A DNA stretch of 64,000 nt from Streptococcus constellatus subsp. constellatus (lineage in GTDB: Bacteria > Bacillota > Bacilli > Lactobacillales > Streptococcaceae). The position numbers and the translations under genes were made by a program. The notes below the pieces were generated by a model. That model worked only from the letters and a program-made list of their open reading frames with translations, was not told the origin of the DNA and did no database searches. Positions 49,510 through 59,985 of the stretch are shown here, piece after piece (the first letter of the stretch is position 1; the number at the start of each line of letters is the position of its first letter). The DNA is taken from assembly GCF_023167545.1 (NCBI RefSeq), contig NZ_AP014647.1, positions 186,001 through 250,000 on the forward strand, in the 5' to 3' direction.

Positions 49510-50495
49510 ATGGAAAAAGATTATACGGACTTAGCTCAGGATATTCTCAATCACGTCAGAGGCTGTGATAAGTTAGCAGTGTTAAGCACTGTGTAACCCG
49601 TTTACGCTTTACTCTAAAAGGTAAAAGCAAGTCAGATACTGACTATCTTATGGCGCGTGATAGTGTAATGACCGTAGTGAAGGCTGGAGGTCAGTATCAG
49701 GTTGTGATTGGAAATCATGTCCCTGATGTTTATGCAGCGGTATTGGCAGTCGGTGGTGTGCAGGTGTGGAAGCACATGAAGAAGCGGTGAAGAAAAATCC
49801 ACTCGATGCCTTTATTGACTTTCAACCCTTCCTTGGTCCTTTAGCGGCAGCTGGGATTATTAAAGGTGTGGTCGCTATCCTGACCGCAATCTTAGGCTGG
49901 ACAGCAAAGAACAATGGTGTTGCACTTGTCTTGACAGCAGCAGGTGACGGATTCTTCCAATTCTTACCGATTATGATTGCTCTCAATGCTGCTCGTAAGT
50001 TCAAAATGAATGACTTCACTGCATTAGCAATTGCAGCGGCTCTAGTCTATCCGAACTTGGAAGCTACTATGACAGCTTTGGGGAAAGTTGGAGCAGTAAA
50101 CTTCTTTAGTATTCCATTGATCTTGCCGACAGGAGACTATCTGTCAACGGTTATTCCTGCTATTTTGGTAGTTTGGGCAGCATCTCACATAGAGAAATTC
50201 ATGAAAAAAATCACGCCAGACTTTGTCAAAGTGTTCATGGTTCCATTCGTGACTCTTATATTGCAGTATCTTTGACCTTCTTACTTGTGGGACCAATCGC
50301 TAATACAGCTTCTAGCTTGATTGGTTCTGGTTTGACAGCTATTCAAGGTTTCAGACTGATTCTTTATGGTGTGCTGCTGGGTGCTCAGTTACGACTCCTA
50401 TCATTGTTACCGATACAGCTAATTATAAGGCAGTTGAAGCGCTAGCTCATGGTGATGTACGGATAGGCAACGCATTATTAAAAGTAAGTAAATAA
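49510..50495 (+). pseudogene. Beta-glucoside PTS EIIBCA (bglP-type), decayed
   Basis: Pieces of an EIIB-EIIC-EIIA transporter are spread over several frames. They are MEKDYTDLAQDILNHVRG; CVTRLRFTLKGKSKSDTDYL to QVVIGNHVPDVYAAV; then EIIC from KKNPLDAFIDFQPFLGPLAAAGIIKG. Later come SLTFLLVGPIANTASSLIG, and finally an EIIA tail VTTPIIVTDTANYKAVEAL to LLKVSK. Frameshifts lie near 49579-49593, 49760 and 50258. A large internal deletion near 50380 joins EIIC to the last residues of EIIA. AAAGGAGG and the RAT leader are intact, so the loss is recent or the leader is still transcribed. Confidence 0.85.
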
Positions 50496-50501
50496 TTTAA
50501 G

Positions 50502-50588
50502 AAAAAGGACAAGTATTTATACAGTTTCAAACAGTTGGTCGAAAAATCCAATTGAAGAACAGTATAATCTGCTTCGTCCTTTTTATTA
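50502..50588 (+). terminator. Hairpin with T tract after the PTS pseudogene
   Basis: AAAAAGGAC pairs with GTCCTTTTT across a loop of about 65 bases. Probably the original terminator of the transporter gene or operon. Confidence 0.45.
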
Positions 50589-50651
50589 TTTATCATTTCT
50601 TGCGTCATGTTTGCTTCTTTGTGCTACAATGTAGATAGAGGAGAATGGAAC

Positions 50652-51917
50652 ATGAAAAGATCAGAACGAAAAATACAGTCAGCAACTAATTGGCAGTTTA
50701 TTTTAGGCTTGCTTTGCGTAGTGTTTTTAGTAGCAAGTGGGATTTTATTAGCTGAGAAAATAAACGATAGTGTTAAGATTAAGGCAAAGCCGACAAAAAC
50801 AAATGTTGTACAAAAGAAAAAAACGTCCTCTTTCCCAAACGGTGTACAGACGGCTCGTATCATGGCAAATGGAGATTTGCTGTATCATGACCTTCTATAT
50901 ATGAGTGTCTTACAGTCAGATGGGACCTATGATTTCACAGAAAATTATCAATATGTCAAGCCTTGGTTGAAAAAGGCGGACTTGGTATTAGGAGACTTCG
51001 AGGGGACTATCCGACCAAATTATCCTTTGGCGGGTTACCCACTGTTCAATGCGCCAGAGTCGGTGGTGTCAGCTATCAAAGATGCTGGTTATCAAGTTGT
51101 GGATTTGGCACACAATCATATTTTGGATTCTCAATTGAAAGGTGTTTTTTCAACGGCAAAAGCATTTGAGCAGCACGGAATTACACCGATTGGGGTTTAT
51201 ACACATAAAAATAGGGACAAAACCTCACTTGTGATTAAAAAAGTGAATGGGATTAAAATTGCGCTCTTAGCTTATTCCTATGGATTTAATGGCTTAGAGG
51301 AAAATCTCTCTCAGGCAGACTATAATCATCATTTGTCGGATTTAAATGAAGAAAAGATGAAAAAAGAAATTGAGCGAGCCGAAAAAGAGGCTGACATTAC
51401 CGTTGTCATGCCACAAATGGGCGTGGAATACAAGCTTGAACCGACAGAGGAACAAGTCACTCTTTATCATAAAATGATTGAATGGGGAGCGGACATTATT
51501 TTTGGAGGACATCCGCATGTCGTTGAGCCGTCAGAAGTCGTCACACAAAATGGGCAAAAGAAATTCATTATCTATTCTATGGGAAATTTCCTCTCCAATC
51601 AACGAATCGAGACGATGGACGGTGTGGAAAATAAGAAATGGACAGAACGCGGCGTGCTCATGGACGTGACAGTTGAGAAATCAAAGAAAGGGACGATTAT
51701 CAAGAAGGTACAGGCACATCCAAGTTGGGTTAGTCGTGTGGCGAAAGGGACGTATTCACCAGAAGGCTATCCTCTCTACACCTACCAGACCTATATTTTA
51801 GAAGATTTCATTGAAGGTGGAAAATACCGTAATCAATTAGACCAAGCCACCAAAGAACGAATTGACACAGCTTATCAGGAAATGAATGAGCATGTAAATT
51901 TGAAATGGGACAAATAG
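50652..51917 (+). CDS. CapA-family protein (PGA_cap metallophosphatase-like)
   Basis: The 421-residue protein has an N-terminal membrane anchor (residues about 14-33) and an extracellular CapA/PGA_cap domain: MANGDLLYHDLLY, LVLGDFEGTIRP, DLAHNHILDSQ, MPQMGVEYKLEPT and GGHPHVVEPSE. In Bacillus, CapA acts in poly-gamma-glutamate export; in streptococci the role is unknown and no other cap genes are nearby. The ATG at 50652 follows GGAGAATGGAAC. A longer frame from 50607 is not supported. Confidence 0.87.
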   Translation: MKRSERKIQSATNWQFILGLLCVVFLVASGILLAEKINDSVKIKAKPTKTNVVQKKKTSSFPNGVQTARIMANGDLLYHDLLYMSVLQSDGTYDFTENYQYVKPWLKKADLVLGDFEGTIRPNYPLAGYPLFNAPESVVSAIKDAGYQVVDLAHNHILDSQLKGVFSTAKAFEQHGITPIGVYTHKNRDKTSLVIKKVNGIKIALLAYSYGFNGLEENLSQADYNHHLSDLNEEKMKKEIERAEKEADITVVMPQMGVEYKLEPTEEQVTLYHKMIEWGADIIFGGHPHVVEPSEVVTQNGQKKFIIYSMGNFLSNQRIETMDGVENKKWTERGVLMDVTVEKSKKGTIIKKVQAHPSWVSRVAKGTYSPEGYPLYTYQTYILEDFIEGGKYRNQLDQATKERIDTAYQEMNEHVNLKWDK

Positions 51918-51930
51918 TTGAGATTAAAAT

Positions 51931-51979
51931 AAAAAGCGCTTAAAAGAGTCTTGCAGCAGACAATGTTTAAGCGTTTTTT
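51931..51979. terminator. Terminator between convergent genes
   Basis: AAAAAGCGCTTAAA and TTTAAGCGTTTTTT form a stem with one bulge around a 21-base loop. Confidence 0.65.
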
Positions 51980-51996
51980 AGATATTCAAAATGGCT

Positions 51997-52506
51997 TTAG
52001 TTTAACCGGGCAGAAAATTGTTTTCCTAACCAAAGTGCAAAAAATAGATTGCTGATAACGATGAGAACGCCAATGAGACTGAAAACAAGAAGTTCAATTG
52101 TGTTGATATGAAGTAAAGTGGTGGTTTTCCAAATGATAATACTGCTAACAGGTAAACACAAGATAGAGGTTGCAAGAGCTGGTATATAGCGCCTAATCCA
52201 GATAGCTTGCAGGATATGAAGCACCAGATGAAGAGCGAAAGCGACGAATCCACCCAACCAGATGAGGTAAAGGAAGCGAGTATGGTAAAAAATAGCAAAG
52301 AAAGAGACAAAGAAAACCACGACAAATTCTTCTGCTACAGCTAGTGCGAACCCTTCTGTGGATAAGTCTTTGTGGGCCTTTAGAATGACCGTGGCTTTTT
52401 TGACCAGTAGCTGCTCATTCCGCTGTAGCCATGGTATGAAACCAATGATTTCTTCTAAATCATGAAAAATGAAAAGCAGCGGAAATAACCAGATAATATC
52501 TTTCAT
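51997..52506 (-). CDS. HXXEE domain membrane protein
   Basis: The 169-residue protein has about five hydrophobic segments and the signature H-D-L-E-E in FIFHDLEEIIGFIPW near residue 15. A second acidic pair (VAEEFVV) and LHLVLHILQA follow, as in the HXXEE family (PF13787). Function unknown. It lies 14 bases after the AraC regulator stop on the same strand, so the two are probably co-transcribed. Confidence 0.8.
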   Translation of the reverse strand: MKDIIWLFPLLFIFHDLEEIIGFIPWLQRNEQLLVKKATVILKAHKDLSTEGFALAVAEEFVVVFFVSFFAIFYHTRFLYLIWLGGFVAFALHLVLHILQAIWIRRYIPALATSILCLPVSSIIIWKTTTLLHINTIELLVFSLIGVLIVISNLFFALWLGKQFSARLN

Positions 52507-52520
52507 GGAGTCCCTCCTTG

Positions 52521-53390
52521 TTATTTTTTACGATATTGACTAGGAGTTAGTTGGTAATACTTTTTAAACTGCCGATTGAAGTTAGAGAGGTTGTTAAAGC
52601 CAGATTGGGCAGCAATTTCTAGGACGGGTAAGGTAGAATGCTGCAAGAGTTCAGCCGCTTTTCGCAAGCGAAATTGAATTACATATTCTATACAAGACAC
52701 CCCCAAATGTTTTTTAAAGAAATTCATGAAATGCGTATCGCTGTAACTACAAATTTTGGCAAGTTGGTCAATAGTGAGCTCTTCTTGATAATGAGCGCTG
52801 ATATAGTCAATAATGGTACGGATTTTTTCTTCCTTGCGATAGCCTTCTAAGGTTTGCTCTTTTGAAATGACATAACCATTTTCAAATAAAAGATAAAAGA
52901 GTTGATTGAGCTGGGCTTTGAGTTGAAATTCAAAATATTTTGTGCGATAATAGCCTATTTTCATAGCATCAAGTAAACATTGCCGAATGTCTGTATAGGC
53001 TGGTTGATTAGGCTTGATGACGTGTACAAAATCTAATTGTCCATTGTAAAGTGGCTGCAAATAGTCAATACTGGCTTGGTCCATAGTAGAATAGCCCATC
53101 AAATCCAAATGAAAGTTGAGAGCATCCATGTAATGGCGGCGATTTTCAATCGGGTGAATCGAGTGAAGAGCATTGGGACGAATAAGGATAATATCACCTG
53201 CTTCACTATTAAAGTAATCATAATCAATGTGAAACTGTGCTGTCCCCTCATGGACGTAAATCAGTTCAATATCCGTATGCCAATGAAAGAGAATGTCTGG
53301 TTGACCATTTCGGGTAATGGTTCGTGTGAGAGAGTACGGAGTACCTTGGTTTTTGTAAACGATATCTTTATGTAATGTTCCCAGATCCAT
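52521..53390 (-). CDS. AraC-family regulator with cupin sensor domain
   Basis: The 289-residue protein has an N-terminal cupin domain (ILFHWHTDIELIYVHEGTAQFHID). A C-terminal pair of AraC helix-turn-helix motifs follows (LTIDQLAKICSYSDTHFMNFFKKHLG and LPVLEIAAQSGFNNLSNFNRQFKKYYQLTPSQYR). It is divergent from the 6-phospho-beta-glucosidase gene with 111 bases between, and may control it. The ligand is unknown; a carbohydrate is likely. Confidence 0.88.
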   Translation of the reverse strand: MDLGTLHKDIVYKNQGTPYSLTRTITRNGQPDILFHWHTDIELIYVHEGTAQFHIDYDYFNSEAGDIILIRPNALHSIHPIENRRHYMDALNFHLDLMGYSTMDQASIDYLQPLYNGQLDFVHVIKPNQPAYTDIRQCLLDAMKIGYYRTKYFEFQLKAQLNQLFYLLFENGYVISKEQTLEGYRKEEKIRTIIDYISAHYQEELTIDQLAKICSYSDTHFMNFFKKHLGVSCIEYVIQFRLRKAAELLQHSTLPVLEIAAQSGFNNLSNFNRQFKKYYQLTPSQYRKK

Positions 53391-53480
53391 AAGTGTAGCC
53401 TCTTTCGTAGAATAATACCAATTTATAAGAGAATTGTGCTAGAAAATACTCTTGCCTAAGATTATAATATAATTAAGTGA

Positions 53481-55317
<1,837 letters not shown>

Positions 55318-55338
55318 TTTGATAAATTTGCTCCTTAT

Positions 55339-55372
55339 AAAAAAGGCCGAATCTTTCGATTCAGTCTTTTTC
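55339..55372 (+). terminator. Rho-independent terminator
   Basis: The stem GAATC / GATTC, extended by AAAAAGGCC against AGTCTTTTT with mismatches, is followed by TTTTT, after the VOC gene. Confidence 0.7.
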
Positions 55373-55521
55373 AGATTACACAAATGAATTGAAGAATTGT
55401 AACAGAGGGGCAAGGGAAAATGGTTGAAGTGTAGATTATTGTAGTTTTGTCTTCAAAAATTTCTCAATAGAGAAATCATTTTAATAGTATTCTTTTTCAG
55501 TGGTATTTATTGGCTGGAAAT

Positions 55522-55551
55522 CAAAAAGACAAACCTCAAAAAGAAGTTTGT
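55522..55551 (-). terminator. Terminator of the MetE-like gene
   Basis: On the minus strand ACAAACTTC / GAGGTTTGT (one mismatch) with loop TTTTT is followed by CTTTTTG. The rest of the gap 55373-55597 shows no gene. Confidence 0.6.
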
Positions 55552-55597
55552 TTTCGCGTTTTTGTCAGTGTTCGCTAAATAGTCATGTGCTTGCAGT

Positions 55598-56743
55598 TTA
55601 ACCCCAAAATTTCTTAGCAATTTCTTGGCCTTGTTTGATTTTGGCCCATTGCTGCGGGATAGCCAACTCATTGCCAGAATCACAAGAAGCAAAACCGCAT
55701 TGATGGGACAGCAGCAAACGTTCCTTAGGCAAAATGGTGCTGGCTTGTTCTAATAACTTGAGAACACGTTCTTCATCATCAAGATCAGTTGTCTTACTGG
55801 AAAGGAGTCCAAGAACAACCTCAGCATCTTTATCTTTAAGAGAAGCAAGGGCTTTCAAATCACCTGAGACGTCACTGTCCCATTCTAAGAAGAAGCGGTC
55901 ATAGTGTTGCTCACGCAAGAATTTTTCCGCAATCGCTTCATAAGTTCCGCCTGAGGCAGAACGGCTTTCATAATTTCCGCGACAGTTATGTGTCCAAACT
56001 TTGAGTCCTAATTGATGACCGTAATCAGCTACTTCGTTATTGATCGCAATAAATTCATCCGCTAAGTCAGCTAGCGCAGCATTGCCATCAGCAAAAAACG
56101 AAGCAGGATTTGATTCATCAAAAAGTTCCCAAAGGCAATCATCAAACTGGATGATTGCCCCGCCAGCTTCCTTGTATTCTGTCAAGAATTCCTTGTAGGC
56201 CTTGATAAGACCAGCTTTTAATTCGTCATTGGTTTTGTAAACTTGCCCTTCACCAGCAAGTTTATCAAAGATAGCCAGTTCAGTATAAGCATGCGCAGGT
56301 CCCCAAATCGTTAATTTTGTTTGCGTATCACCAGCTTCTTCCTTGAGCAGTTTGTAACTATCTAAGAAATGATGATTTTTACCTGAAAGTGGCTGTCTAA
56401 TGCGAATACCGATGTCTTTACGTGTTTCGTACTGTCCGCCATCATGGTCTTTAAAAGTGTAGCCGTGGTCTGCAATGTAACGTTCAATACCTTTAAGTCC
56501 CCAAATAAAATCTAAATGCCACATGGACTTAGAATATTCACCATCTGTCAAAATATCAATACCATTTGCCTTTTCATCAGCAATGACCTTTTTAATCTCT
56601 GCTGTTTCTGTTTCACGATAACCCGGAAAACTATCATAAAAAGGATACTGAATGTCATCACGATGTTCAATTTTATTTTTATAATTAAGCAGATCAGCTG
56701 GACGAAGAAGAGATCCAACTAGTTGGAATTTTGATTGTGTCAT
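55598..56743 (-). CDS. Cobalamin-independent methionine synthase-like protein (MetE C-terminal type)
   Basis: The 381-residue protein corresponds to the catalytic C-terminal half of MetE, like YxjG/YxjH of Bacillus, and probably methylates homocysteine. Zinc-ligand motifs are visible: HNCRGN (His/Cys), a Glu in FFLEWDSD and the Cys in LLSHQCGFASCDSGNE. The substrate motif is VGSLLRPADLL. The second ATG (56743) is well spaced from AGAGG; the first (56749) is too close. A MET-box lies about 85 bases upstream of the start, so methionine control is likely. The methyl donor is uncertain. Confidence 0.85.
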   Translation of the reverse strand: MTQSKFQLVGSLLRPADLLNYKNKIEHRDDIQYPFYDSFPGYRETETAEIKKVIADEKANGIDILTDGEYSKSMWHLDFIWGLKGIERYIADHGYTFKDHDGGQYETRKDIGIRIRQPLSGKNHHFLDSYKLLKEEAGDTQTKLTIWGPAHAYTELAIFDKLAGEGQVYKTNDELKAGLIKAYKEFLTEYKEAGGAIIQFDDCLWELFDESNPASFFADGNAALADLADEFIAINNEVADYGHQLGLKVWTHNCRGNYESRSASGGTYEAIAEKFLREQHYDRFFLEWDSDVSGDLKALASLKDKDAEVVLGLLSSKTTDLDDEERVLKLLEQASTILPKERLLLSHQCGFASCDSGNELAIPQQWAKIKQGQEIAKKFWG

Positions 56744-56826
56744 ATACATGCCTCTTTCTAGATTTCTTGCTTTTTATTGTACAAAAGCTGAGCATGTTTG
56801 AAAAATAGTTAATTTAGAGAAAAGAA

Positions 56827-56843
56827 TATAGTTTTAAACTATA
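56827..56843. promoter_or_regulatory. MET-box (MtaR/MetR-type operator)
   Basis: The perfect palindrome TATAGTTT-T-AAACTATA matches the MET-box described for methionine genes in streptococci. It lies upstream of the MetE-like gene. The rest of 56744-57100 (357 bases) has no gene that I can support. Confidence 0.78.
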
Positions 56844-57100
56844 ACTAAAAAGACCAATCCTTGCTGGAATACAATTGTTTCCTCTTCAACTCTCTTTTTG
56901 GTAAAATAAAAGAAAAACTTTGTTTACTGGGATATATTTAGACGTAATATAATCCTTTTGAAATAAGATGTAAATGTAGCCAATAATGTTTTGCATTATC
57001 CAAGCGGAATTATAGAAATGGCGAAAGGATAGTCGAACATTATGAAATAAATGGATGACGAGATTTGAATTTGAAATGAATGATTGTTAGAGGTGATAAC

Positions 57101-57934
57101 ATGACAATTAAGATGATTGTGACCGATATGGACGGAACGCTCTTAGATGAAAAAGGGGAATTCGATCGAGGTCGGTTGAAAAATATATTGGATGAGCTGG
57201 ACAAGCGGGAGATTCGGTTTGTGGTGGCAACGGGCAATGAAATTCACCGAATGCGCTTGTTATTTGGTGATTTGCTGGAGCGCTTGACCTTGATTGCCGC
57301 AAATGGAGCGCGGATTTTTGATAAAAATGAGGTACTGCTGGGCACATGTTGGTCTCCGGACTTGGTGGCACAGGTTTTGTCTTATTTTGAAGGGAGAGAA
57401 TGCGATGTACACTTAGTTGTTACAGCTGAAAATGGTGCCTTTGTCAAAACGGGGACAACTTTTCCTATGATTGAAAAAGTTATGACAGCAGAAATGGCAC
57501 GAGAATTTTATCGAAAGATAAACTTTGTCGAAGCATTGCGCCCGGACGATTTTCCACAAGTCTTGAAAATGAGTATGATGGTAAACGAGCAAGTAGCAGT
57601 TCAAGCTACTCGACAGCTCAATCAGGATTTTGAAGGTACCTTAAATGCGGTCACAAGCGGTTATGGAGCGATTGATATTTTACAAAAAGGGATCCATAAA
57701 GCTTGGGGATTGAAACAACTGATGCAGAAATGGAAAATTCAAGAGCAGGACATCATGGCCTTTGGAGATAGTGAAAATGACATTGAAATGCTGCAATTAG
57801 CAGGGATTTCCTATGCTATGGAGAATGCTGATCCGAGAGTAAAAACAGTTGCCAATCACCTTGCACCAGCCAATACAGAGGCGGGCGTCCTGACAGTATT
57901 AGAGAACTATTTGATCAAAGGAGCGTGTATATGA
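57101..57934 (+). CDS. HAD-superfamily Cof-type phosphatase
   Basis: The 277-residue hydrolase has the HAD motif I VTDMDGTLLD (D9, D11), motif II VVATGNE, and motif IV MAFGDSENDIEML, with the C2-type cap of the Cof/YbiV group. These enzymes dephosphorylate sugar phosphates, FMN or PLP; the substrate here is unknown. The ATG at 57101 follows AGAGGTGA. Its stop overlaps the next start (ATGA). Confidence 0.9.
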   Translation: MTIKMIVTDMDGTLLDEKGEFDRGRLKNILDELDKREIRFVVATGNEIHRMRLLFGDLLERLTLIAANGARIFDKNEVLLGTCWSPDLVAQVLSYFEGRECDVHLVVTAENGAFVKTGTTFPMIEKVMTAEMAREFYRKINFVEALRPDDFPQVLKMSMMVNEQVAVQATRQLNQDFEGTLNAVTSGYGAIDILQKGIHKAWGLKQLMQKWKIQEQDIMAFGDSENDIEMLQLAGISYAMENADPRVKTVANHLAPANTEAGVLTVLENYLIKGACI

Positions 57935-58563
57935 CAGTTCAATTACTAGACCAATGGCTTTTAAATGAACAAGAACAAATTAGAAAAAAATACCAAGATT
58001 TGAATTGTATATCCATCAAAGATCCCGATGTACTTTTTCTGGGAGATTCTATAGTTGAATATTTTCCATTGTACGAGCTGTTGAAGACGCCCAAAACAGT
58101 GATAAATCGTGGTATTCGAGGTTATCGGTCGGATTTGCTACTAGAGCATTTAGACTCTCTCTTATTTGGGCAGGCAGTTGATAAGATTTTTCTTCTCATC
58201 GGCACTAATGATATTGGAAAGGAAATTCCGCAGCAAGAAACGGTGAAAAATGTGGAAACTATCATCCAAACGATTGCTAGAAATTATCCTCTTGCAGAAA
58301 TCTGCCTTCTGTCTGTTTTACCAGTCAATGAAAGCCCTACTTACAAAAAGCGCGTTCATCTAAGAAGCAATCGAAAAATTCAAAGTCTCAACCATGTCTA
58401 TCAAGAGTTGACTTCTGCTTATATGAATGTGACTTTTGTCAATGTCTACGACAGTCTGTTAGACGAAGTAGGACAATTGGCAGAAGCATTTACCACTGAT
58501 GGACTGCATTTGACCGTTGCGGGATACCAAGTGTTGGCAGGGCGAATAGCCATGCAGTTATAA
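57931..58563 (+). CDS. SGNH/GDSL-type hydrolase
   Basis: The 210-residue esterase-like protein has block I FLGDSIVEYF with the nucleophile S40, block III LIGTNDIG, and block V DGLHLTVAGY carrying the catalytic Asp/His. There is no signal peptide, so the substrate is cytoplasmic and unknown. The ATG at 57931 follows AAAGGAG by 7 bases and overlaps the HAD stop; an upstream GTG at 57925 is too close to it. Translationally coupled with the phosphatase gene. Confidence 0.9.
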   Translation: MTVQLLDQWLLNEQEQIRKKYQDLNCISIKDPDVLFLGDSIVEYFPLYELLKTPKTVINRGIRGYRSDLLLEHLDSLLFGQAVDKIFLLIGTNDIGKEIPQQETVKNVETIIQTIARNYPLAEICLLSVLPVNESPTYKKRVHLRSNRKIQSLNHVYQELTSAYMNVTFVNVYDSLLDEVGQLAEAFTTDGLHLTVAGYQVLAGRIAMQL

Positions 58564-58629
58564 TTTTTGCGTCAACTATAGATTAGCAATTTTGGCCTCG
58601 TTTCAATGAAACTAATATAAAAATCACTA

Positions 58630-58657
58630 TTGTCATATAAAATTAATTTTATATAAT
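58630..58657 (+). promoter_or_regulatory. Promoter and palindrome ahead of the HTH/TPR regulator
   Basis: TTGTCA (58630-58635), 16 bases and TATAAT (58652-58657) could drive the regulator. The interval 58635-58654 is a perfect 20-base palindrome (half-site ATATAAAATT), a likely operator. A second TATAAT is at 58671-58676. Confidence 0.5.
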
Positions 58658-58709
58658 TTAACTCATATGATATAATGAAAAATAAATTATAAAATGTTAA
58701 GGGAGTAGT

Positions 58710-59582
58710 ATGAGTACATTATTAGCCACAAGATTAAAAAGTAAACGATTGGAATTAGGGCTATCCCAAAAAGAATTAGCAGAAGGGGTATGTGAACAAG
58801 GTCAAATTAGTAGAATGGAAAAGGGCAAGTATATGCCTGGTTCGGATCTTTTATATTCATTATCAAAAAAAATGAATGTTACAATGAACTATTTTTTTGA
58901 TGATAGTGTACTTGGCGAGACATCTAAGTTGGTACAATTTAAAGAGTTGGTAGAATCTTTTCTAGTAAAGCGTGAGTATGATTCATTAAAATATTTATAC
59001 AGTTTAGAAATTGATAAATGGCATAGATTGTCACTATCAGATCAAAATTATCTTGAATGGATAGGAGCAATTGTTTCATTTCATTGTGATAATAAAAGAG
59101 AGGAGGCTATTATAAAATTAGAACAAATGCTTGTGCGATTAAATAAAGATGAGTTAATGTACCTTCGTATCTCTAATACCTTGCTTGATTTCTTTTTAGA
59201 AGAAAAAAATAATGATGAATTTGAAAAATGTTATCAAGCAATAATATCTAAACTTCAAAATATTGATTTTACTCATACAATAGAACTGAAAATTTATATT
59301 AAAATTAGATATAATTTTTGCCGATATCTTTGGAAAAGTTTTCAGATTGAGAAGGGAATAGAAGAAACGCTTGATGTTATTGAAAAATGTAATGAATACA
59401 GTTGTAGTTATTTATTAGCAGATTTATACTGTATATTAGCGAATATTAGCGAGGATTTTTCTAGCCAAAGTATTGTAAAACAATATTTTACAATTTCGCA
59501 GGTATTATATAAACTAAGCGGCAATGAAAAAATGACATTAACGCTTGAAAAGTATCTTCGTGATAATTTTCAAAAAGTGTAA
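58710..59582 (+). CDS. HTH/TPR regulator of RRNPP (PlcR/Rgg-like) type
   Basis: The 290-residue protein has an N-terminal XRE helix-turn-helix (LKSKRLELGLSQKELAEGVCEQGQISRMEKGKY, residues about 8-40). About 220 residues of TPR-like helices follow. This is the layout of peptide-responsive regulators such as PlcR, Rgg and ComR. GGGAG precedes the ATG. Its codon use and base composition are more AT-rich than its neighbours. The genes downstream (possible peptide, two lipoproteins, a surface protein) are candidate targets. The inducing peptide is unknown. Confidence 0.75.
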   Translation: MSTLLATRLKSKRLELGLSQKELAEGVCEQGQISRMEKGKYMPGSDLLYSLSKKMNVTMNYFFDDSVLGETSKLVQFKELVESFLVKREYDSLKYLYSLEIDKWHRLSLSDQNYLEWIGAIVSFHCDNKREEAIIKLEQMLVRLNKDELMYLRISNTLLDFFLEEKNNDEFEKCYQAIISKLQNIDFTHTIELKIYIKIRYNFCRYLWKSFQIEKGIEETLDVIEKCNEYSCSYLLADLYCILANISEDFSSQSIVKQYFTISQVLYKLSGNEKMTLTLEKYLRDNFQKV

Positions 59583-59599
59583 GTTAAAGATAAATTATA

Positions 59600-59657
59600 G
59601 AAAACACGAATAATCTTATGTCCAGTTGATCATGGGGCTAATTTTATTCGTGTTTTA
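59600..59657 (+). terminator. Terminator of the HTH/TPR regulator
   Basis: AAAACACGAATAA pairs with TTATTCGTGTTTT across a loop of about 30 bases and is followed by ATTTTT. Confidence 0.7.
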
Positions 59658-59757
59658 TTTTTGAAACTGCTACATTAAAACTAGAGGAACATATCCAAAT
59701 ACGCTAGATGATTATAGTTATAATTAAAAAAAAAATAACTATTATTATAAAAATCTA

Positions 59758-59786
59758 TTGAAATAGTTTATTCAAAGGTATATAAT
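59758..59786 (+). promoter_or_regulatory. Near-consensus promoter reading into a possible short peptide
   Basis: TTGAAA (59758-59763), 17 bases and TATAAT (59781-59786) lie downstream of an inverted repeat ATAGTTAT / ATAACTAT (about 59713-59742). AAAGGAG follows at 59797-59803. It is separate from the lipoprotein promoter at 59915. Confidence 0.6.
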
Positions 59787-59822
59787 GTGTACCTAGAAAG
59801 GAGATTTAACTCTGTTAAAACC

Positions 59823-59867
59823 ATGAAAAATGTTATCAAAATTTTGTTGTTCCTATCAGGAATATGA
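59823..59867 (+). other. Possible 14-residue peptide (MKNVIKILLFLSGI)
   Basis: The short hydrophobic frame lies on the transcript from the promoter at 59758, between a peptide-type regulator and surface genes. The basic start and hydrophobic tail recall SHP-type pheromone precursors, but it is shorter than those I know, and the AAAGGAG site is 19 bases before the ATG, which is too far. Tentative only. Confidence 0.25.
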
Positions 59868-59880
59868 GAATAAGGTAATT

Positions 59881-59897
59881 GTTACAAATAAATTACA
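59881..59897 (-). promoter_or_regulatory. WalR/VicR-type site, lipoprotein 1
   Basis: On the minus strand TGTAAT-N5-TGTAAC matches the TGTWAH-N5-TGTWAH direct repeat bound by WalR (VicR). It ends 17 bases before the -35 of the lipoprotein promoter. Confidence 0.6.
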
Positions 59898-59985
59898 AAC
59901 ATTTCTAAAATGTGTTGAATTTTACAAAACAAAGTTATATAATGACTTTGGAATTTAAAGATTTCTGAAAAAGAAAGGAAATACA
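59882..59985 (+). repeat. Duplicated 104-bp promoter/leader, copy 1
   Basis: These 104 bases before the first lipoprotein start are nearly the same as 60563-60666 before the second, with no gap. The similarity continues into both signal-peptide coding regions and then fades. It contains TTGAAT (59915-59920), 17 bases, TATAAT (59938-59943) and AAGAAAGGAAA. Confidence 0.9.

Noticed and set aside
59830..59961. 42-codon frame starting MLSKFCCSYQ before the first lipoprotein
   Set aside because: It runs through the WalR-type site and the lipoprotein promoter, which are clearly regulatory and duplicated as such.
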